Source: an uncultured Eubacteriales bacterium (GTDB lineage Bacteria > Bacillota > Clostridia > Oscillospirales > Oscillospiraceae). From it: a DNA stretch of 26,831 bases. Shown in pieces: positions 16,691-24,750 of the stretch (position 1 is the stretch's first letter; each line of letters starts with the position of its first letter). The position numbers and the translations under genes were made by a program. The notes beneath the pieces are model-generated. The model worked only from the letters and a program-made list of their open reading frames with translations, searched no databases and was not told the origin of the DNA. Location of the stretch: contig UQZA01000033.1 of NCBI GenBank assembly GCA_900545515.1, positions 1 to 26,831 on the forward strand. Direction: 5' to 3'.

Positions 16691-16719
16691 ACTATACTGC
16701 ATAGTCTCATGCTTGTCCA
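16691..16719 (-). promoter_or_regulatory. promoter of the rnfCDGEAB operon
   Basis: On the minus strand TGGACA (16719-16714) and TATAGT (16696-16691) each match consensus at five of six positions with a 17-base spacer. The leader of about 70 bases contains a small hairpin, CCGGC/GCCGG, at about 16652-16668. DNA upstream is AT-rich (16720-16775), which would help promoter strength. Confidence 0.62.
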
Positions 16720-16832
16720 TTGTTTTTTCTGATTTTACTATAAAAATACGGATATATCGATATAATTTTGTGAAAAATGGGCAAGGATGTGAACGAGCTG
16801 CCGCTCCGGTGCGTATCAGGCGGGACTAACAC

Positions 16833-16865
16833 AAAAGGGGCTGCCTCAGTTTGTGAGACAGCCCC
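16833..16865 (-). terminator. rho-independent terminator after the P-loop gene
   Basis: GGGGCTGCCTCA (16837-16848) pairs with TGAGACAGCCCC (16854-16865) around a five-base loop. The one imperfect position is a G.U pair in minus-strand RNA, and TTTT follows on that strand. The core is nearly the same as that of the hairpin at 2206-2247. Confidence 0.78.
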
Positions 16866-16879
16866 GCATTTATGGAAGC

Positions 16880-17287
16880 TTACAGATATTTCTTCATTGC
16901 CTCGGAGGCCTGGGCGGGCTCGTCGGAAATGGTGATGGTAAAGCGCATATCGTTGGCTGCCCCGAACTCCTCGCACCAGGCCACGAAAGCCTCTCCGGTT
17001 GCCCGGTCCTCGCCGATGAGTTTGTACAGGCTCTCAATGAACACATGGGTGATGTCGAAATTCCCGGCATGCAGGCCGCTGATGAAGCCCTTCAGCAGGG
17101 TGACGTCTGTGATGTTATATTCCTTCGCGTCGATGAGACGGACGCGGTAGTCAATGTCATAGGTCAGTTTCTTGCCAAATTCCACACAAACTACGCTGCC
17201 GGTCTCGCTCTGGACAGCCTCGTTGATATCTTTGACCAACTGCTTGGTCTTGCCGGAGCCTTTCAGCCCCATAATTACCTTAACCAT
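16880..17287 (-). CDS. small P-loop nucleotide-binding protein of unknown function
   Basis: The 135-aa product opens with a perfect Walker A motif, GLKGSGKT (7-14), directly after a hydrophobic strand (MVKVIM), so it should bind ATP or GTP. A possible Walker B-like strand is DITHVFIESL (about 78-87). There is no Walker B aspartate followed by a helicase or ABC signature, no membrane segment and no signal peptide, so it is a minimal cytoplasmic P-loop protein. Proteins like this are sometimes labelled PilT-like, but nothing here supports a motility role. AAGGAGGAG lies just before the ATG, with its own promoter candidate upstream and a terminator about 15 bases after the stop, so it is a single-gene unit between pgi and rnf. 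Confidence 0.85.
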   Translation of the reverse strand: MVKVIMGLKGSGKTKQLVKDINEAVQSETGSVVCVEFGKKLTYDIDYRVRLIDAKEYNITDVTLLKGFISGLHAGNFDITHVFIESLYKLIGEDRATGEAFVAWCEEFGAANDMRFTITISDEPAQASEAMKKYL

Positions 17288-17331
17288 TGGTATCTCCTCC
17301 TTGCAGCACCGGCGGGCCGGCTTGTTTTATT

Positions 17332-17360
17332 ATTCTACCAGTTCTCCTGAGGATTTGCAA
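17332..17360 (-). promoter_or_regulatory. promoter candidate for the P-loop gene
   Basis: On the minus strand TTGCAA (17360-17355) and TAGAAT (17337-17332) are spaced by 17 bases, about 45 bases before the ATG. The same hexamer pair and spacing recur at the galE promoter. Confidence 0.52.
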
Positions 17361-17436
17361 CTGTTTTCATGGAAAATTCACAGAACGGTTTTGGAAAATA
17401 GCACCGTGGAATTGGCGCTGAAGCAGCCCTGTGGAA

Positions 17437-18747
17437 TTATTTCCGCTCGTAGCCGGGTTTGCCCAAGAGCTGGAACATATTCCGCTTATAGAACTCCACA
17501 CCAGGCTGGTTGAAAGGATTCACCCCCAGCATATACGCGGAGATGCCGCAGGACAGTTCGAAGAAGTAGAACAGCTCGCCCAGCTTCATATCGTCCAGCT
17601 CGCCCATATCCATGGTGATGACCGGCACGCCGCCGTCCACATGGGCGGCCACGGTACCCCGGAAAGCCTGCTCGTCCACAAAGTCCAAGGTTCTGCCCTC
17701 CAGGTAATTGAGCCCATCCAGATTCTTCCAGTCAGACCCCACTGTGACGGTCTTGGCAGGAGGTGCAAACCGGACCATGGTCTCAAACAGATTCCGCTGC
17801 CCCTGTTGGATCATCTGACCCAGGGAGTGGAGGTCAGCGGTAAACTCGGCCGTGACCGGGAAGAGGCCTTTGCCGTCCTTGCCCTCGGACTCGCCGAAGA
17901 GCTGCTGCCACCAGCCGCCCATCATTTTAAAGGCCGGCTCAAAAGAGGTCAGCAATTCAATGGCCTTCCCCTTCCGGTACAGCAGGTTCCGGATGGCTGC
18001 ATACAGCCATACCGGGTTTTCAAAGGAGCGTAGATCGTAATCCTTCTTAGCCTTGGCAGCACCCAGCATCACATCGCAGATGTTGATTCCCGCCACAGCC
18101 ATTGGCAGAAGGCCAACCGGGGTGAGGACACTGAACCGGCCACCCACATCGGGGGGAATCACGAAGGTCTCCCACCCCTCCTCCATAGCCATTTGCCGCA
18201 GCGCGCCCTTGCAGGGGTCAGTAATGGCAAAGATCCGGCTCTTGGCGCCGTCTGTGCCATATTTCCGCTCCAGCATCCAGCGCAGGGCCCGCGTGGCAAT
18301 GGCAGGCTCCGTCGTGGTGCCGGATTTGGAGATGAAGACCACGGAGAAGTCCTTCCCGTCCAGCTCTGCAGACAGGTCGTTCCAAGCTCGTGTGGACAGG
18401 CCGTTGCCGGCAAAGAAGATCCGGGGGTTGCCCTTTGTACCCCGCTGCAGGTTGTAATTTCCGCCGTACAGAAGCTCAATGGCAGCCCGGGGACCCAGGT
18501 AGGAGCCGCCGATGCCCACCACAACGAAGGCCTCAGAGCTCTCCCGAATCCGGGCAGCAGCCTGGGCAATCCGCCGCATTTCCTCAGTCTCTTCATAGGT
18601 GGGCAGGCTCAGCCAACCCAGAAAATCGTTGCCCTCTCCGGTGCCCTCCATCAGGGTTTTGTGGGCTGCAGAAACCTCTTTTTCCAAGGCCAACAGATCA
18701 GGCAGAGCCAACTGCCCCCATACGTTGGATATATCCACTTTAATCAT
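17437..18747 (-). CDS. pgi: glucose-6-phosphate isomerase
   Basis: Pgi interconverts glucose-6-phosphate and fructose-6-phosphate, linking glycolysis to the glycogen and nucleotide-sugar branches encoded nearby. The start is the ATG at 18747 (MIKVDISNVW), nine bases after AAAGGA; the frame extends six codons to a TTG at 18765 that lies over the ribosome binding site. The 436-aa length fits the shorter Firmicute form. Motifs are GIGGSYLGP (78-86), the phosphate-binding SKSGTTTE (140-147), GGRFSVLTPVG (202-212), the GESEGKDGKG loop with a catalytic glutamate, the HSLGQ histidine (307) and a C-terminal LLGKPGYE. It is cytoplasmic and divergent from galE. Confidence 0.97.
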   Translation of the reverse strand: MIKVDISNVWGQLALPDLLALEKEVSAAHKTLMEGTGEGNDFLGWLSLPTYEETEEMRRIAQAAARIRESSEAFVVVGIGGSYLGPRAAIELLYGGNYNLQRGTKGNPRIFFAGNGLSTRAWNDLSAELDGKDFSVVFISKSGTTTEPAIATRALRWMLERKYGTDGAKSRIFAITDPCKGALRQMAMEEGWETFVIPPDVGGRFSVLTPVGLLPMAVAGINICDVMLGAAKAKKDYDLRSFENPVWLYAAIRNLLYRKGKAIELLTSFEPAFKMMGGWWQQLFGESEGKDGKGLFPVTAEFTADLHSLGQMIQQGQRNLFETMVRFAPPAKTVTVGSDWKNLDGLNYLEGRTLDFVDEQAFRGTVAAHVDGGVPVITMDMGELDDMKLGELFYFFELSCGISAYMLGVNPFNQPGVEFYKRNMFQLLGKPGYERK

Positions 18748-18791
18748 AGTAGCACGTCCTTTCAAACGGTAGTCGCCGTGTTTCTTTTATT

Positions 18792-18820
18792 ATGTTATCG
18801 CAAAATGAATGGAAACGCAA
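18792..18820 (-). promoter_or_regulatory. weak promoter candidate for pgi
   Basis: On the minus strand TTGCGT (18820-18815) and TAACAT (18797-18792) are 17 bases apart, about 45 bases before the pgi ATG. Both boxes are partial matches, and an overlapping CATAAT offers another -10. Confidence 0.35.
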
Positions 18821-18899
18821 GGCCTATTTTGCGCAAGCCAGGGAGAAATCATGCCGAAAAATCCCCTCAAGTTTCTCCGGCAGACAGGCGCGCTGCCTC

Positions 18900-18928
18900 T
18901 TGCAATTTCCATGCAGGTGGAGTAGAAT
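18900..18928 (+). promoter_or_regulatory. promoter candidate for galE
   Basis: TTGCAA (18900-18905) and TAGAAT (18923-18928) are separated by 17 bases, about 45 bases before the galE start. Confidence 0.52.
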
Positions 18929-18975
18929 GGCCCTAGAAAATCTGCCGCCTTTTGTGGCCAATTTAGGAGGTTTTG

Positions 18976-19995
18976 ATGATGGCAGTATTGGTAACCGGCG
19001 GGATGGGCTACATTGGCTCCCACACCTGCCTGGAGCTGCTGAATAGCGGCTATGAGGTGGTCTCCATTGACAACCTGTGCAACAGCAATCCCGTCTCTCT
19101 CCGCCGCGTGGAGGAGCTGGCGGGAAAGCCTTTAAAGTCCTATATAGGCGATGTCCGGGACGCGGACCTGCTGAGGCAGATTTTCTCGGAAAACGACATA
19201 GAATGCGTCATCCACTTCGCCGGCCTGAAGGCCGTGGGCGAGAGTGTGGAAAAGCCCTGGGAATACTATGACAACAACCTGAACACCACCCTGGTCCTCA
19301 CCAAGGTCATGAAGGAGGTGGGGATGAAGAATATCATCTTCTCCTCCTCTGCTACGGTGTACACCTCCGACAACGAGATGCCCCTGCAGGAGACCAGCCG
19401 CACCGGCGGCTGCACCAACCCCTACGGCTGGACCAAATACATGACCGAGCAGATTCTCTCCGGCCTGTCCCATGCAGACCCCGACTGGTCCGTGACCCTG
19501 CTGCGGTACTTTAACCCCATTGGCGCCCATCCCAGCGGCCGGATTGGAGAGGACCCTCGCGGGATTCCCAATAATCTGATGCCCTATATCACCCAGGTGG
19601 CCATTGGCCGCCGGGATCATCTGAGCGTGTTCGGCAACGATTACCCCACCCCGGACGGCACCTGCATCCGGGACTACATCCACGTGGTCGATCTGGCCCA
19701 GGGCCACGTGGCGGCGGTGCAGTACGCAGTGCGCCACAAGGGGACGGAGATCTTCAACCTGGGCACCGGCAGGGGCTCCAGTGTTCTGGAGATGGTGAAC
19801 ACCTTTATGGTGGCCACCGGGGCTCAGGTCCCCTATGAAATCACAGGTCGCCGGGCCGGCGACATCGCCGTGTGCTATGCAGACCCCACCAAAAGCCGGG
19901 AGATCCTGGGGTGGACCGCCCAAAAGACCCTGGCCGACATGTGCAGGGACAGCTGGAACTGGCAGAGCAAAAACCCCATGGGATACGACAGCTAA
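18976..19995 (+). CDS. galE: UDP-glucose 4-epimerase
   Basis: GalE interconverts UDP-glucose and UDP-galactose with tightly bound NAD+, serving galactose use and the supply of surface-sugar precursors. AGGAGG (18965-18970) is followed by two consecutive ATGs at 18976 and 18979; the first is used here, giving 339 aa, but the second is equally possible. The short-chain dehydrogenase fold is clear: GGMGYIGS (8-15) binds NAD, FAGLKAVGES follows near 81-90, the SSAT segment (124-127) holds the catalytic serine/threonine, and YGWTK (150-154) holds the catalytic Tyr and Lys. The later RYFNPIGAHPSG and RDYIHVVDLA segments are typical of GalE. It is monocistronic, with a promoter before it and a strong terminator after it. 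Confidence 0.96.
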   Translation: MMAVLVTGGMGYIGSHTCLELLNSGYEVVSIDNLCNSNPVSLRRVEELAGKPLKSYIGDVRDADLLRQIFSENDIECVIHFAGLKAVGESVEKPWEYYDNNLNTTLVLTKVMKEVGMKNIIFSSSATVYTSDNEMPLQETSRTGGCTNPYGWTKYMTEQILSGLSHADPDWSVTLLRYFNPIGAHPSGRIGEDPRGIPNNLMPYITQVAIGRRDHLSVFGNDYPTPDGTCIRDYIHVVDLAQGHVAAVQYAVRHKGTEIFNLGTGRGSSVLEMVNTFMVATGAQVPYEITGRRAGDIAVCYADPTKSREILGWTAQKTLADMCRDSWNWQSKNPMGYDS

Positions 19996-20008
19996 CACAA
20001 GAAACCAC

Positions 20009-20049
20009 GGAGCGGCGCGCAACAGCCTGGCGCGCCGCTCCCGGTTTTT
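20009..20049 (+). terminator. rho-independent terminator of galE
   Basis: GGAGCGGCGCGC (20009-20020) pairs perfectly with GCGCGCCGCTCC (20030-20041), followed by CGGTTTTT. It begins about 14 bases after the galE stop. A second small stem, GGCCCA/TGGGCC, lies at 20105-20122 before the prfA promoter. Confidence 0.88.
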
Positions 20050-20148
20050 GAGAAGTCCACGGCTCCCGGTCAAATCTCCTCGCGTTCTGGTAACCGGTTC
20101 ATCCGGCCCACTTTCTTGGGCCAGACTTGGGAAATTAGCCTCTTTTGC

Positions 20149-20177
20149 TTTACTTTTTCTTTTTTTTCTGGTACAAT
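20149..20177 (+). promoter_or_regulatory. promoter candidate for the prfA operon
   Basis: TACAAT (20172-20177) is preceded by TGG, an extended -10, and TTTACT (20149-20154) lies 17 bases upstream within a T-rich tract. The leader to prfA is about 20 bases. Confidence 0.55.
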
Positions 20178-20204
20178 GCAGGAAAACACAGGTGAGGTTG
20201 CAAC

Positions 20205-21275
20205 ATGCTGGAAAAATTGCAGGCGGTGGCCAGCCGGTACGAAGAGCTGTGCGCCAAGGCGGAGCAGCCGGATTTTTACGCAGATCCGGCCCGGGCCGCC
20301 AAGCTGCTGAAGGAACGAAATGAGCTGGAGCCCATTGCAGAGGCGTACACGGCCCTCCGTCAGGCCCAACAGGAGCAGGAGGAGGCCCGGGAGCTGCTGG
20401 CCGGGGAGACAGACCCGGACATGAAGGAGCTCTGTCAGGAGCAGTTTCAGTCCGCCAAGGAAACGGAAGCCAAATTACTGGAAAAGTTGAAAATTCTGCT
20501 GCTGCCCAAGGACCCCAATGACGAAAAAAATGTGATTGTGGAGATCCGGGGCGGCGTTGGCGGCGAGGAAAGCGCCCTCTTTGCCCACAGTCTCTTCCGC
20601 ATGTACTCCATGTACGCCGCCGCCCGGGGCTGGACCGTGGAGCTTCTCAACTACAACGACACGGAGCTGGGTGGCGTCAAAGAGGCGGATTTTCTCATCA
20701 ATGGCCGGGGCGCCTGGTCCCGGATGAAATACGAAAGCGGCGTCCACCGGGTCCAGCGGGTCCCGGAGACCGAATCCGGCGGCCGGGTCCACACCTCCAC
20801 CGCCACGGTGGCTGTGCTGCCGGAAATGGAAGAGGTAGACGTGGAAATTCGGCCGGAGGACATTGAAATGCAGGTCTACCGGGCCTCCGGCGCAGGCGGC
20901 CAGCATGTGAACAAGACCTCCTCCGCCGTGCGGCTGATTCACAAGCCCAGTGGCATTGTGGTGGCCTGCCAGGAGGAGCGCAGCCAGGTGCAAAACCGGG
21001 AAAAATGCATGCGGATGCTGGCCTCCAAGCTCTACGAGATCGAAGAGGCCCGGGTCAGCGGCGAGGTCTCCGGCATGCGCAGAAGTCAAGTGGGCACCGG
21101 GATGCGCAATGAGCGCATTCGCACTTACAATTTCCCCCAGGGTCGGGTAACCGATCACCGGATTGGCCTGACCCTGTATAAAATCGACGCCATTATGGAC
21201 GGCGGCTTGGACGAGCTCATGGACGCCCTGGCCACAGCCGATCAGGCGGAAAAGCTGAAAAACAGTCAAAATTGA
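20205..21275 (+). CDS. prfA: peptide chain release factor 1
   Basis: RF1 recognises UAA and UAG stop codons in the ribosomal A site and triggers peptide release. The 356-aa product has a coiled-coil-rich N-terminal domain (about 1-95), then the core. The stop-codon-reading motif is PET (187-189), a PxT form that marks RF1 rather than the SPF of RF2. The universal GGQ catalytic motif is at 231-233 in GAGGQHVNKTSSAVRL. GAGG lies seven bases before the ATG. It heads a run of four plus-strand genes. The RF1 methyltransferase gene prmC, often next to prfA in Firmicutes, is not between prfA and sua5 here. Confidence 0.97.
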   Translation: MLEKLQAVASRYEELCAKAEQPDFYADPARAAKLLKERNELEPIAEAYTALRQAQQEQEEARELLAGETDPDMKELCQEQFQSAKETEAKLLEKLKILLLPKDPNDEKNVIVEIRGGVGGEESALFAHSLFRMYSMYAAARGWTVELLNYNDTELGGVKEADFLINGRGAWSRMKYESGVHRVQRVPETESGGRVHTSTATVAVLPEMEEVDVEIRPEDIEMQVYRASGAGGQHVNKTSSAVRLIHKPSGIVVACQEERSQVQNREKCMRMLASKLYEIEEARVSGEVSGMRRSQVGTGMRNERIRTYNFPQGRVTDHRIGLTLYKIDAIMDGGLDELMDALATADQAEKLKNSQN

Positions 21276-21288
21276 GGAATACAACCAC

Positions 21289-22323
21289 ATGAACACCATA
21301 CTTCTTGACGCCCGGGACCCCCAAACCCCTGCCGTAGCGGCGGAGCTCATCCGCCGGGGCCGGCTGGTGGCAATTCCCACTGAGACAGTCTACGGTCTGG
21401 GCGCCGATGGGCTGAATCCGGAGGCGGTGGCCAAAATCTTTGAGGCCAAGGGCCGGCCCGGTGACAACCCTCTCATTTTGCATGTCACAGGGCCGGAGCA
21501 GCTGCCCCTGTTCTGTCACCATATTCCGGATGTGGCATATCTCCTGGCGGAGCGGTTTTGGCCGGGGCCCCTCACCATGGTACTGCCTGCCAATGCCTGC
21601 GTCCCCAGGAAAACCACAGGCGGCCTTTCCACCGTGGCCATCCGCTGTCCCAAGACCGATGTCACCCGGGAAATCATACGGCTGGCCGGTGTTCCCATCG
21701 CCGCCCCCTCAGCCAATCTCTCCGGCAAGCCCTCCACCACCACAGCCCAGCACGTGCTCCACGACCACAACGGGCGCATTGACGCCATTGTAGACGGAGG
21801 TCCCTGCGCTGTGGGGGTGGAATCCACCATTGTGGACCTGACTGAGGCCCGCCCCCGGCTGCTTCGCCCCGGCGGGGTTACGCCGGAGGAGCTTCGGGCA
21901 GTTTTGGGCGGCCTGGTGATCGACCGGGCCGTCACCGCCCCCATCCGTGGAGACGCCGTGGTCAAGGCGCCGGGGATGAAATACCGCCACTATGCTCCAC
22001 AGGAGCCGGTGGTCATTGTCTCCGGTTCCCGGGAGAAGGCCGCTTCCTATATCCGCGCCCATTTCACCCCCGGCGACCGGGTGCTCTGCTTCGAAGAGGA
22101 GCTGCCCCTTTACGTCGGCTGCGCCCCTCTGGCCTATGGCCGGGAAGCAGATCCCGCCTCTCTGTCTGCCGGCCTCTTTGCCGCCCTGCGCATCCTGGAC
22201 GATCCAGCCATCGGCCAGGTCTTCGCCCGCTGCCCCGAGGGAGGGGGCGTTGCCTATGCAGTACAAAACCGGCTGAAGAAGGCCGCGGCCTTCCATGTCA
22301 TCGATGCGGAGGCGGAGGTATGA
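21289..22323 (+). CDS. tsaC: L-threonylcarbamoyladenylate synthase (Sua5/YwlC type)
   Basis: This enzyme makes threonylcarbamoyl-AMP from threonine, bicarbonate and ATP, the first step of t6A formation at position 37 of ANN-decoding tRNAs. The N-terminal YrdC-like domain shows AIPTETVYGLGAD (28-40), KGRPGDNPLILHV (54-66) and the SANLSGKPSTTT segment. At 344 aa it is the long Sua5 form: a KAPGMKYRHYAP linker leads into a C-terminal Sua5 domain of about 110 residues. The gene starts 13 bases after prfA, and its TGA overlaps the coaE ATG. The tRNA-modification role suits its place beside translation genes. The short TsaC form lacks the C-terminal domain, so Sua5 is the more exact name. Confidence 0.96.
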   Translation: MNTILLDARDPQTPAVAAELIRRGRLVAIPTETVYGLGADGLNPEAVAKIFEAKGRPGDNPLILHVTGPEQLPLFCHHIPDVAYLLAERFWPGPLTMVLPANACVPRKTTGGLSTVAIRCPKTDVTREIIRLAGVPIAAPSANLSGKPSTTTAQHVLHDHNGRIDAIVDGGPCAVGVESTIVDLTEARPRLLRPGGVTPEELRAVLGGLVIDRAVTAPIRGDAVVKAPGMKYRHYAPQEPVVIVSGSREKAASYIRAHFTPGDRVLCFEEELPLYVGCAPLAYGREADPASLSAGLFAALRILDDPAIGQVFARCPEGGGVAYAVQNRLKKAAAFHVIDAEAEV

Positions 22324-22937
22324 TCCTGGGCATCACCGGCGGCTCTGGCTGTGGGAAGACCACGGCCCTGAAAGCCGTGCAGGACCTGGGCGGTCTGGTT
22401 CTGGACTGCGACGCCATTTACCATGAGCTCTTAGCCTGCTCCCCTGCCCTGCTGGCTGCCATCGGCGCGCGCTTCCCTGGCGCGGTCTCCGGATCTGAAT
22501 TGGACCGGAAGAAGCTGGGCCGGCTGGTTTTCTCCGATGAAAAGGCCCTTCTGGACCTGAACCGCATCACCCACAGGGCGGTGAAGGAGGAGGTCCTGGG
22601 CCGTCTGGCGCACAACACATCCCCCCTGGCCGCCATTGACGCCATCGCTCTCTTCGAGGGCGGGCTGGCGGAGCTTTGCCAATACACCGTAGCCATCACC
22701 GCCCCCTGGGAGGACCGGATTTCCCGGCTTATGGCCCGGGAAGGCATTTCCCGGGATTACGCCGAGGCCCGGCTTCGGGCCCAGCACGACAGCCGCTACT
22801 TTCAAAATCTCTGCGACTTCACCCTGGAAAACTGCGGAACCAAGGCTGCGTTTTACGAAAAGGCCCGGGCGCTGTTTGCTCAGCTCCTCGCCCCCCGCTG
22901 CCCATCCCCATGCGAATCCCAAACTAATTATATATAG
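22320..22937 (+). CDS. coaE: dephospho-CoA kinase
   Basis: CoaE phosphorylates the 3'-hydroxyl of dephospho-CoA in the last step of coenzyme A synthesis. The 205-aa product has the P-loop GGSGCGKTT (7-15), the CoaE-typical LDCDAIYHELL segment near 29-39 with the substrate-binding aspartate, a lid region (DRKKLGRLVFSDEKALLDLNRITH), and the DRISRLMAREGISRDYAEAR stretch. The length fits the family. The ATG overlaps the end of sua5 as ATGA, with GGAGG just upstream. Only 10 bases separate it from the aminopeptidase gene, whose ribosome binding site lies directly after the coaE stop. Confidence 0.95.
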   Translation: MILGITGGSGCGKTTALKAVQDLGGLVLDCDAIYHELLACSPALLAAIGARFPGAVSGSELDRKKLGRLVFSDEKALLDLNRITHRAVKEEVLGRLAHNTSPLAAIDAIALFEGGLAELCQYTVAITAPWEDRISRLMAREGISRDYAEARLRAQHDSRYFQNLCDFTLENCGTKAAFYEKARALFAQLLAPRCPSPCESQTNYI

Positions 22938-22947
22938 GAGGACCATC

Positions 22948-24339
22948 ATGAGTAACGAAACCTTGCGCGAAACCCTTCTGTTCCAGCCCAAGCACGGCTA
23001 TGACCGTCTGACCCCGGCCCAGAAAGCTGAAATGGAGTCCTACTGCAAGGACTACGCGGCCTTTATGGACGCGGCCAAAACCGAGCGGGAGGCTGTGACC
23101 TATACCGTAGCCGCCGCTGAAAAAGCCGGCTTCCGGCCCCTCGTCCCCGGCATGAGCCTGAAGGCGGGAGACAAGGTCTACCGGAACAACCGGGGCAAGA
23201 GTATCCTTCTGGCCGTCATCGGCGAGGAGAGCCTGAACACCGGTATGAATATCTGCGCCGCTCACATCGACAGCCCCCGGCTGGACATCAAGCCCAACCC
23301 CTTGTACGAGGACTCCGAAATTGCCTACCTGAAGACCCATTACTACGGTGGCATCAAGAAGTACCAGTGGACCACCGTGCCCCTGGCCCTGCACGGCGTG
23401 ATCTATAAGAAAAACGGCGAGGTCATCACCGTCACCATGGGTGAAAAGGACACCGATCCCGTGCTGTGCGTGTCTGACCTGCTCATTCACCTGTCTGGCG
23501 ACCAGATGAAGAAGACCCTGGCTGAGGGCATCACTGGCGAGCAGCTGAATGTTATTTTGGGCACCATTCCCATGCCCGATGACGATGGCGCCGACCGGGT
23601 GAAGCTGGCCGTCCTGAACCTGCTCCACGAAACCTACGGCATTGTGGAAGAGGACTTCTTGTCTGCCGAGCTTACCATCGTCCCCGCCGGCAAGTGCCGG
23701 GAGGTGGGTCTGGACCGGAGCCTTTTGGGCGCTTACGGCCACGATGACCGGGTCTGCTCCTACGCAGCCCTGGCCCCCATGCTGACTATGGGTACCCCCG
23801 CCAAGACCGCTGTCTGCGTCCTGGCCGACAAGGAAGAAATCGGATCCGTGGGCGTATCGGGTATGCAGTCCTACTGCTTTGAGACCTTCGTGCGGGACCT
23901 GTGCGACAGCCAGGGGGCCAGCCTGGACCGCTGCTTCGAGAACGCCTTCTGCCTGTCCGCCGATGTGACCAACGCCTTCGACCCCAATTTCGCTGAAACC
24001 TGCGACAAGCGGAACAACTCCCGGCTGAACTACGGCGTGGGCATCTGCAAGTACACCGGCTCCCGTGGCAAGGGCGGCGCCTCCGACGCCTCCGCTGAGG
24101 CCATGGGCTACGTTCGCACCCTCTTTGAAAATGCCGGCGTGGTGTGGCAGACAGCCACCCTGGGCAAGGTAGACCAGGGCGGCGGCGGCACCGTGGCAGC
24201 TTACATGGCCAACCGGAACATTGTCACCGTGGACGCAGGCGTCCCTGTGCTGTGCATGCACGCTCCCTGGGAGCTGGTCAGCAAGTTCGACACCTACATG
24301 ACCATGAAGGCCATGACCGCCGTGTACGCCGGGAAGTAA
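22948..24339 (+). CDS. apeA: M18-family metallo-aminopeptidase
   Basis: M18 aminopeptidases remove N-terminal, often acidic, residues from peptides using two zinc ions in a large tetrahedral dodecamer in the cytoplasm. The start is the ATG at 22948, six bases after AGGAGG; the frame is open 24 codons further, but that part lies in coaE. The 463-aa protein carries the expected ligand set: H106 in AHIDSPRLD, the aspartates of GHDDRV (266-267), E296/E297 in DKEEIGS, D339 in SADVTNAFD and H438 in MHAPWE. The length and sequence style fit the ApeA (aminopeptidase 1) branch rather than the shorter ApeB, though I could not confirm this by alignment. It is the last gene of the prfA run and is followed by a terminator. 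Confidence 0.93.
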   Translation: MSNETLRETLLFQPKHGYDRLTPAQKAEMESYCKDYAAFMDAAKTEREAVTYTVAAAEKAGFRPLVPGMSLKAGDKVYRNNRGKSILLAVIGEESLNTGMNICAAHIDSPRLDIKPNPLYEDSEIAYLKTHYYGGIKKYQWTTVPLALHGVIYKKNGEVITVTMGEKDTDPVLCVSDLLIHLSGDQMKKTLAEGITGEQLNVILGTIPMPDDDGADRVKLAVLNLLHETYGIVEEDFLSAELTIVPAGKCREVGLDRSLLGAYGHDDRVCSYAALAPMLTMGTPAKTAVCVLADKEEIGSVGVSGMQSYCFETFVRDLCDSQGASLDRCFENAFCLSADVTNAFDPNFAETCDKRNNSRLNYGVGICKYTGSRGKGGASDASAEAMGYVRTLFENAGVVWQTATLGKVDQGGGGTVAAYMANRNIVTVDAGVPVLCMHAPWELVSKFDTYMTMKAMTAVYAGK

Positions 24340-24396
24340 CACTCCTCCCACTCCACGCCGGTGCAGGAGGTAAGACAACTCTGCCGCCGGTAAACA

Positions 24397-24418
24397 GCAA
24401 GGTTGAAGCTCTACCATT
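24397..24418 (-). other. short tRNA-Gly-like fragment (5' half)
   Basis: On the minus strand these 22 bases match, from memory, the D-loop to anticodon part of Firmicute tRNA-Gly(GCC): AATGGTAGAGC, then TTCAACCTTGC. The acceptor stem, the 5' side of the D-stem and everything 3' of the anticodon are absent, so it is not a functional tRNA gene. It lies between apeA and the AT-rich segment, where an old integration scar would be plausible, but chance similarity cannot be excluded. Confidence 0.25.
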
Positions 24419-24441
24419 CTGTTTTTCAAATTGCATAGCTT

Positions 24442-24485
24442 GGGGGCTGTTGCAAAATTCGTTTTTTGCAACAGCCCCCGTTTTA
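24442..24485 (+). terminator. rho-independent terminator after apeA
   Basis: GGGGGCTGTTGCAAAA (24442-24457) pairs perfectly with TTTTGCAACAGCCCCC (24464-24479) around a six-base loop, followed by GTTTT. It lies about 100 bases after the apeA stop and closes the prfA-sua5-coaE-apeA run. A weaker hairpin without a U-tract lies at about 24358-24390. Confidence 0.82.
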
Positions 24486-24750
24486 AAAGTGAAAGATAGC
24501 GGGAGAAAACACAGAAATTCGTACCTTATCCACCTCCGCCCTCATATGGGCTAAACTGGTCTTGTTTTGGTTTTGTTTTCACATGGTCAAAAATAAATTT
24601 GCGCATAACTCTTGGCACTACCCATACGGCAATAAAAAACAAGCCCTATTTTGCCACTTTTTCCAAAGTAAGACTTTTTTGAACTTTTTAGACCCAGAGG
24701 ATAGTTCTGGAAGAATTTAGAATAGAACGTGTGCTCACCGGGCGCACATA
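24486..24750. other. AT-rich gene-free stretch
   Basis: No frame here has a start with a ribosome binding site. An 85-codon minus-strand frame (24587-24844) begins inside the precursor peptide gene in another frame and has no recognisable features, so I leave it out. The base composition shifts from GC-rich to AT-rich within this stretch, with several A/T runs. A small stem lies at 24729-24747. I see no transposase, recombinase or tRNA. Confidence 0.5.

Noticed and set aside
20089..20100. GGTAACCGGTTC, a palindromic 12-mer also present at 2270-2281, considered as a LacI-type operator
   Set aside because: Both copies lie downstream of genes (glgA and galE) rather than at promoters, and CCGG-centred palindromes are frequent in this GC-rich DNA, including inside rnfG.
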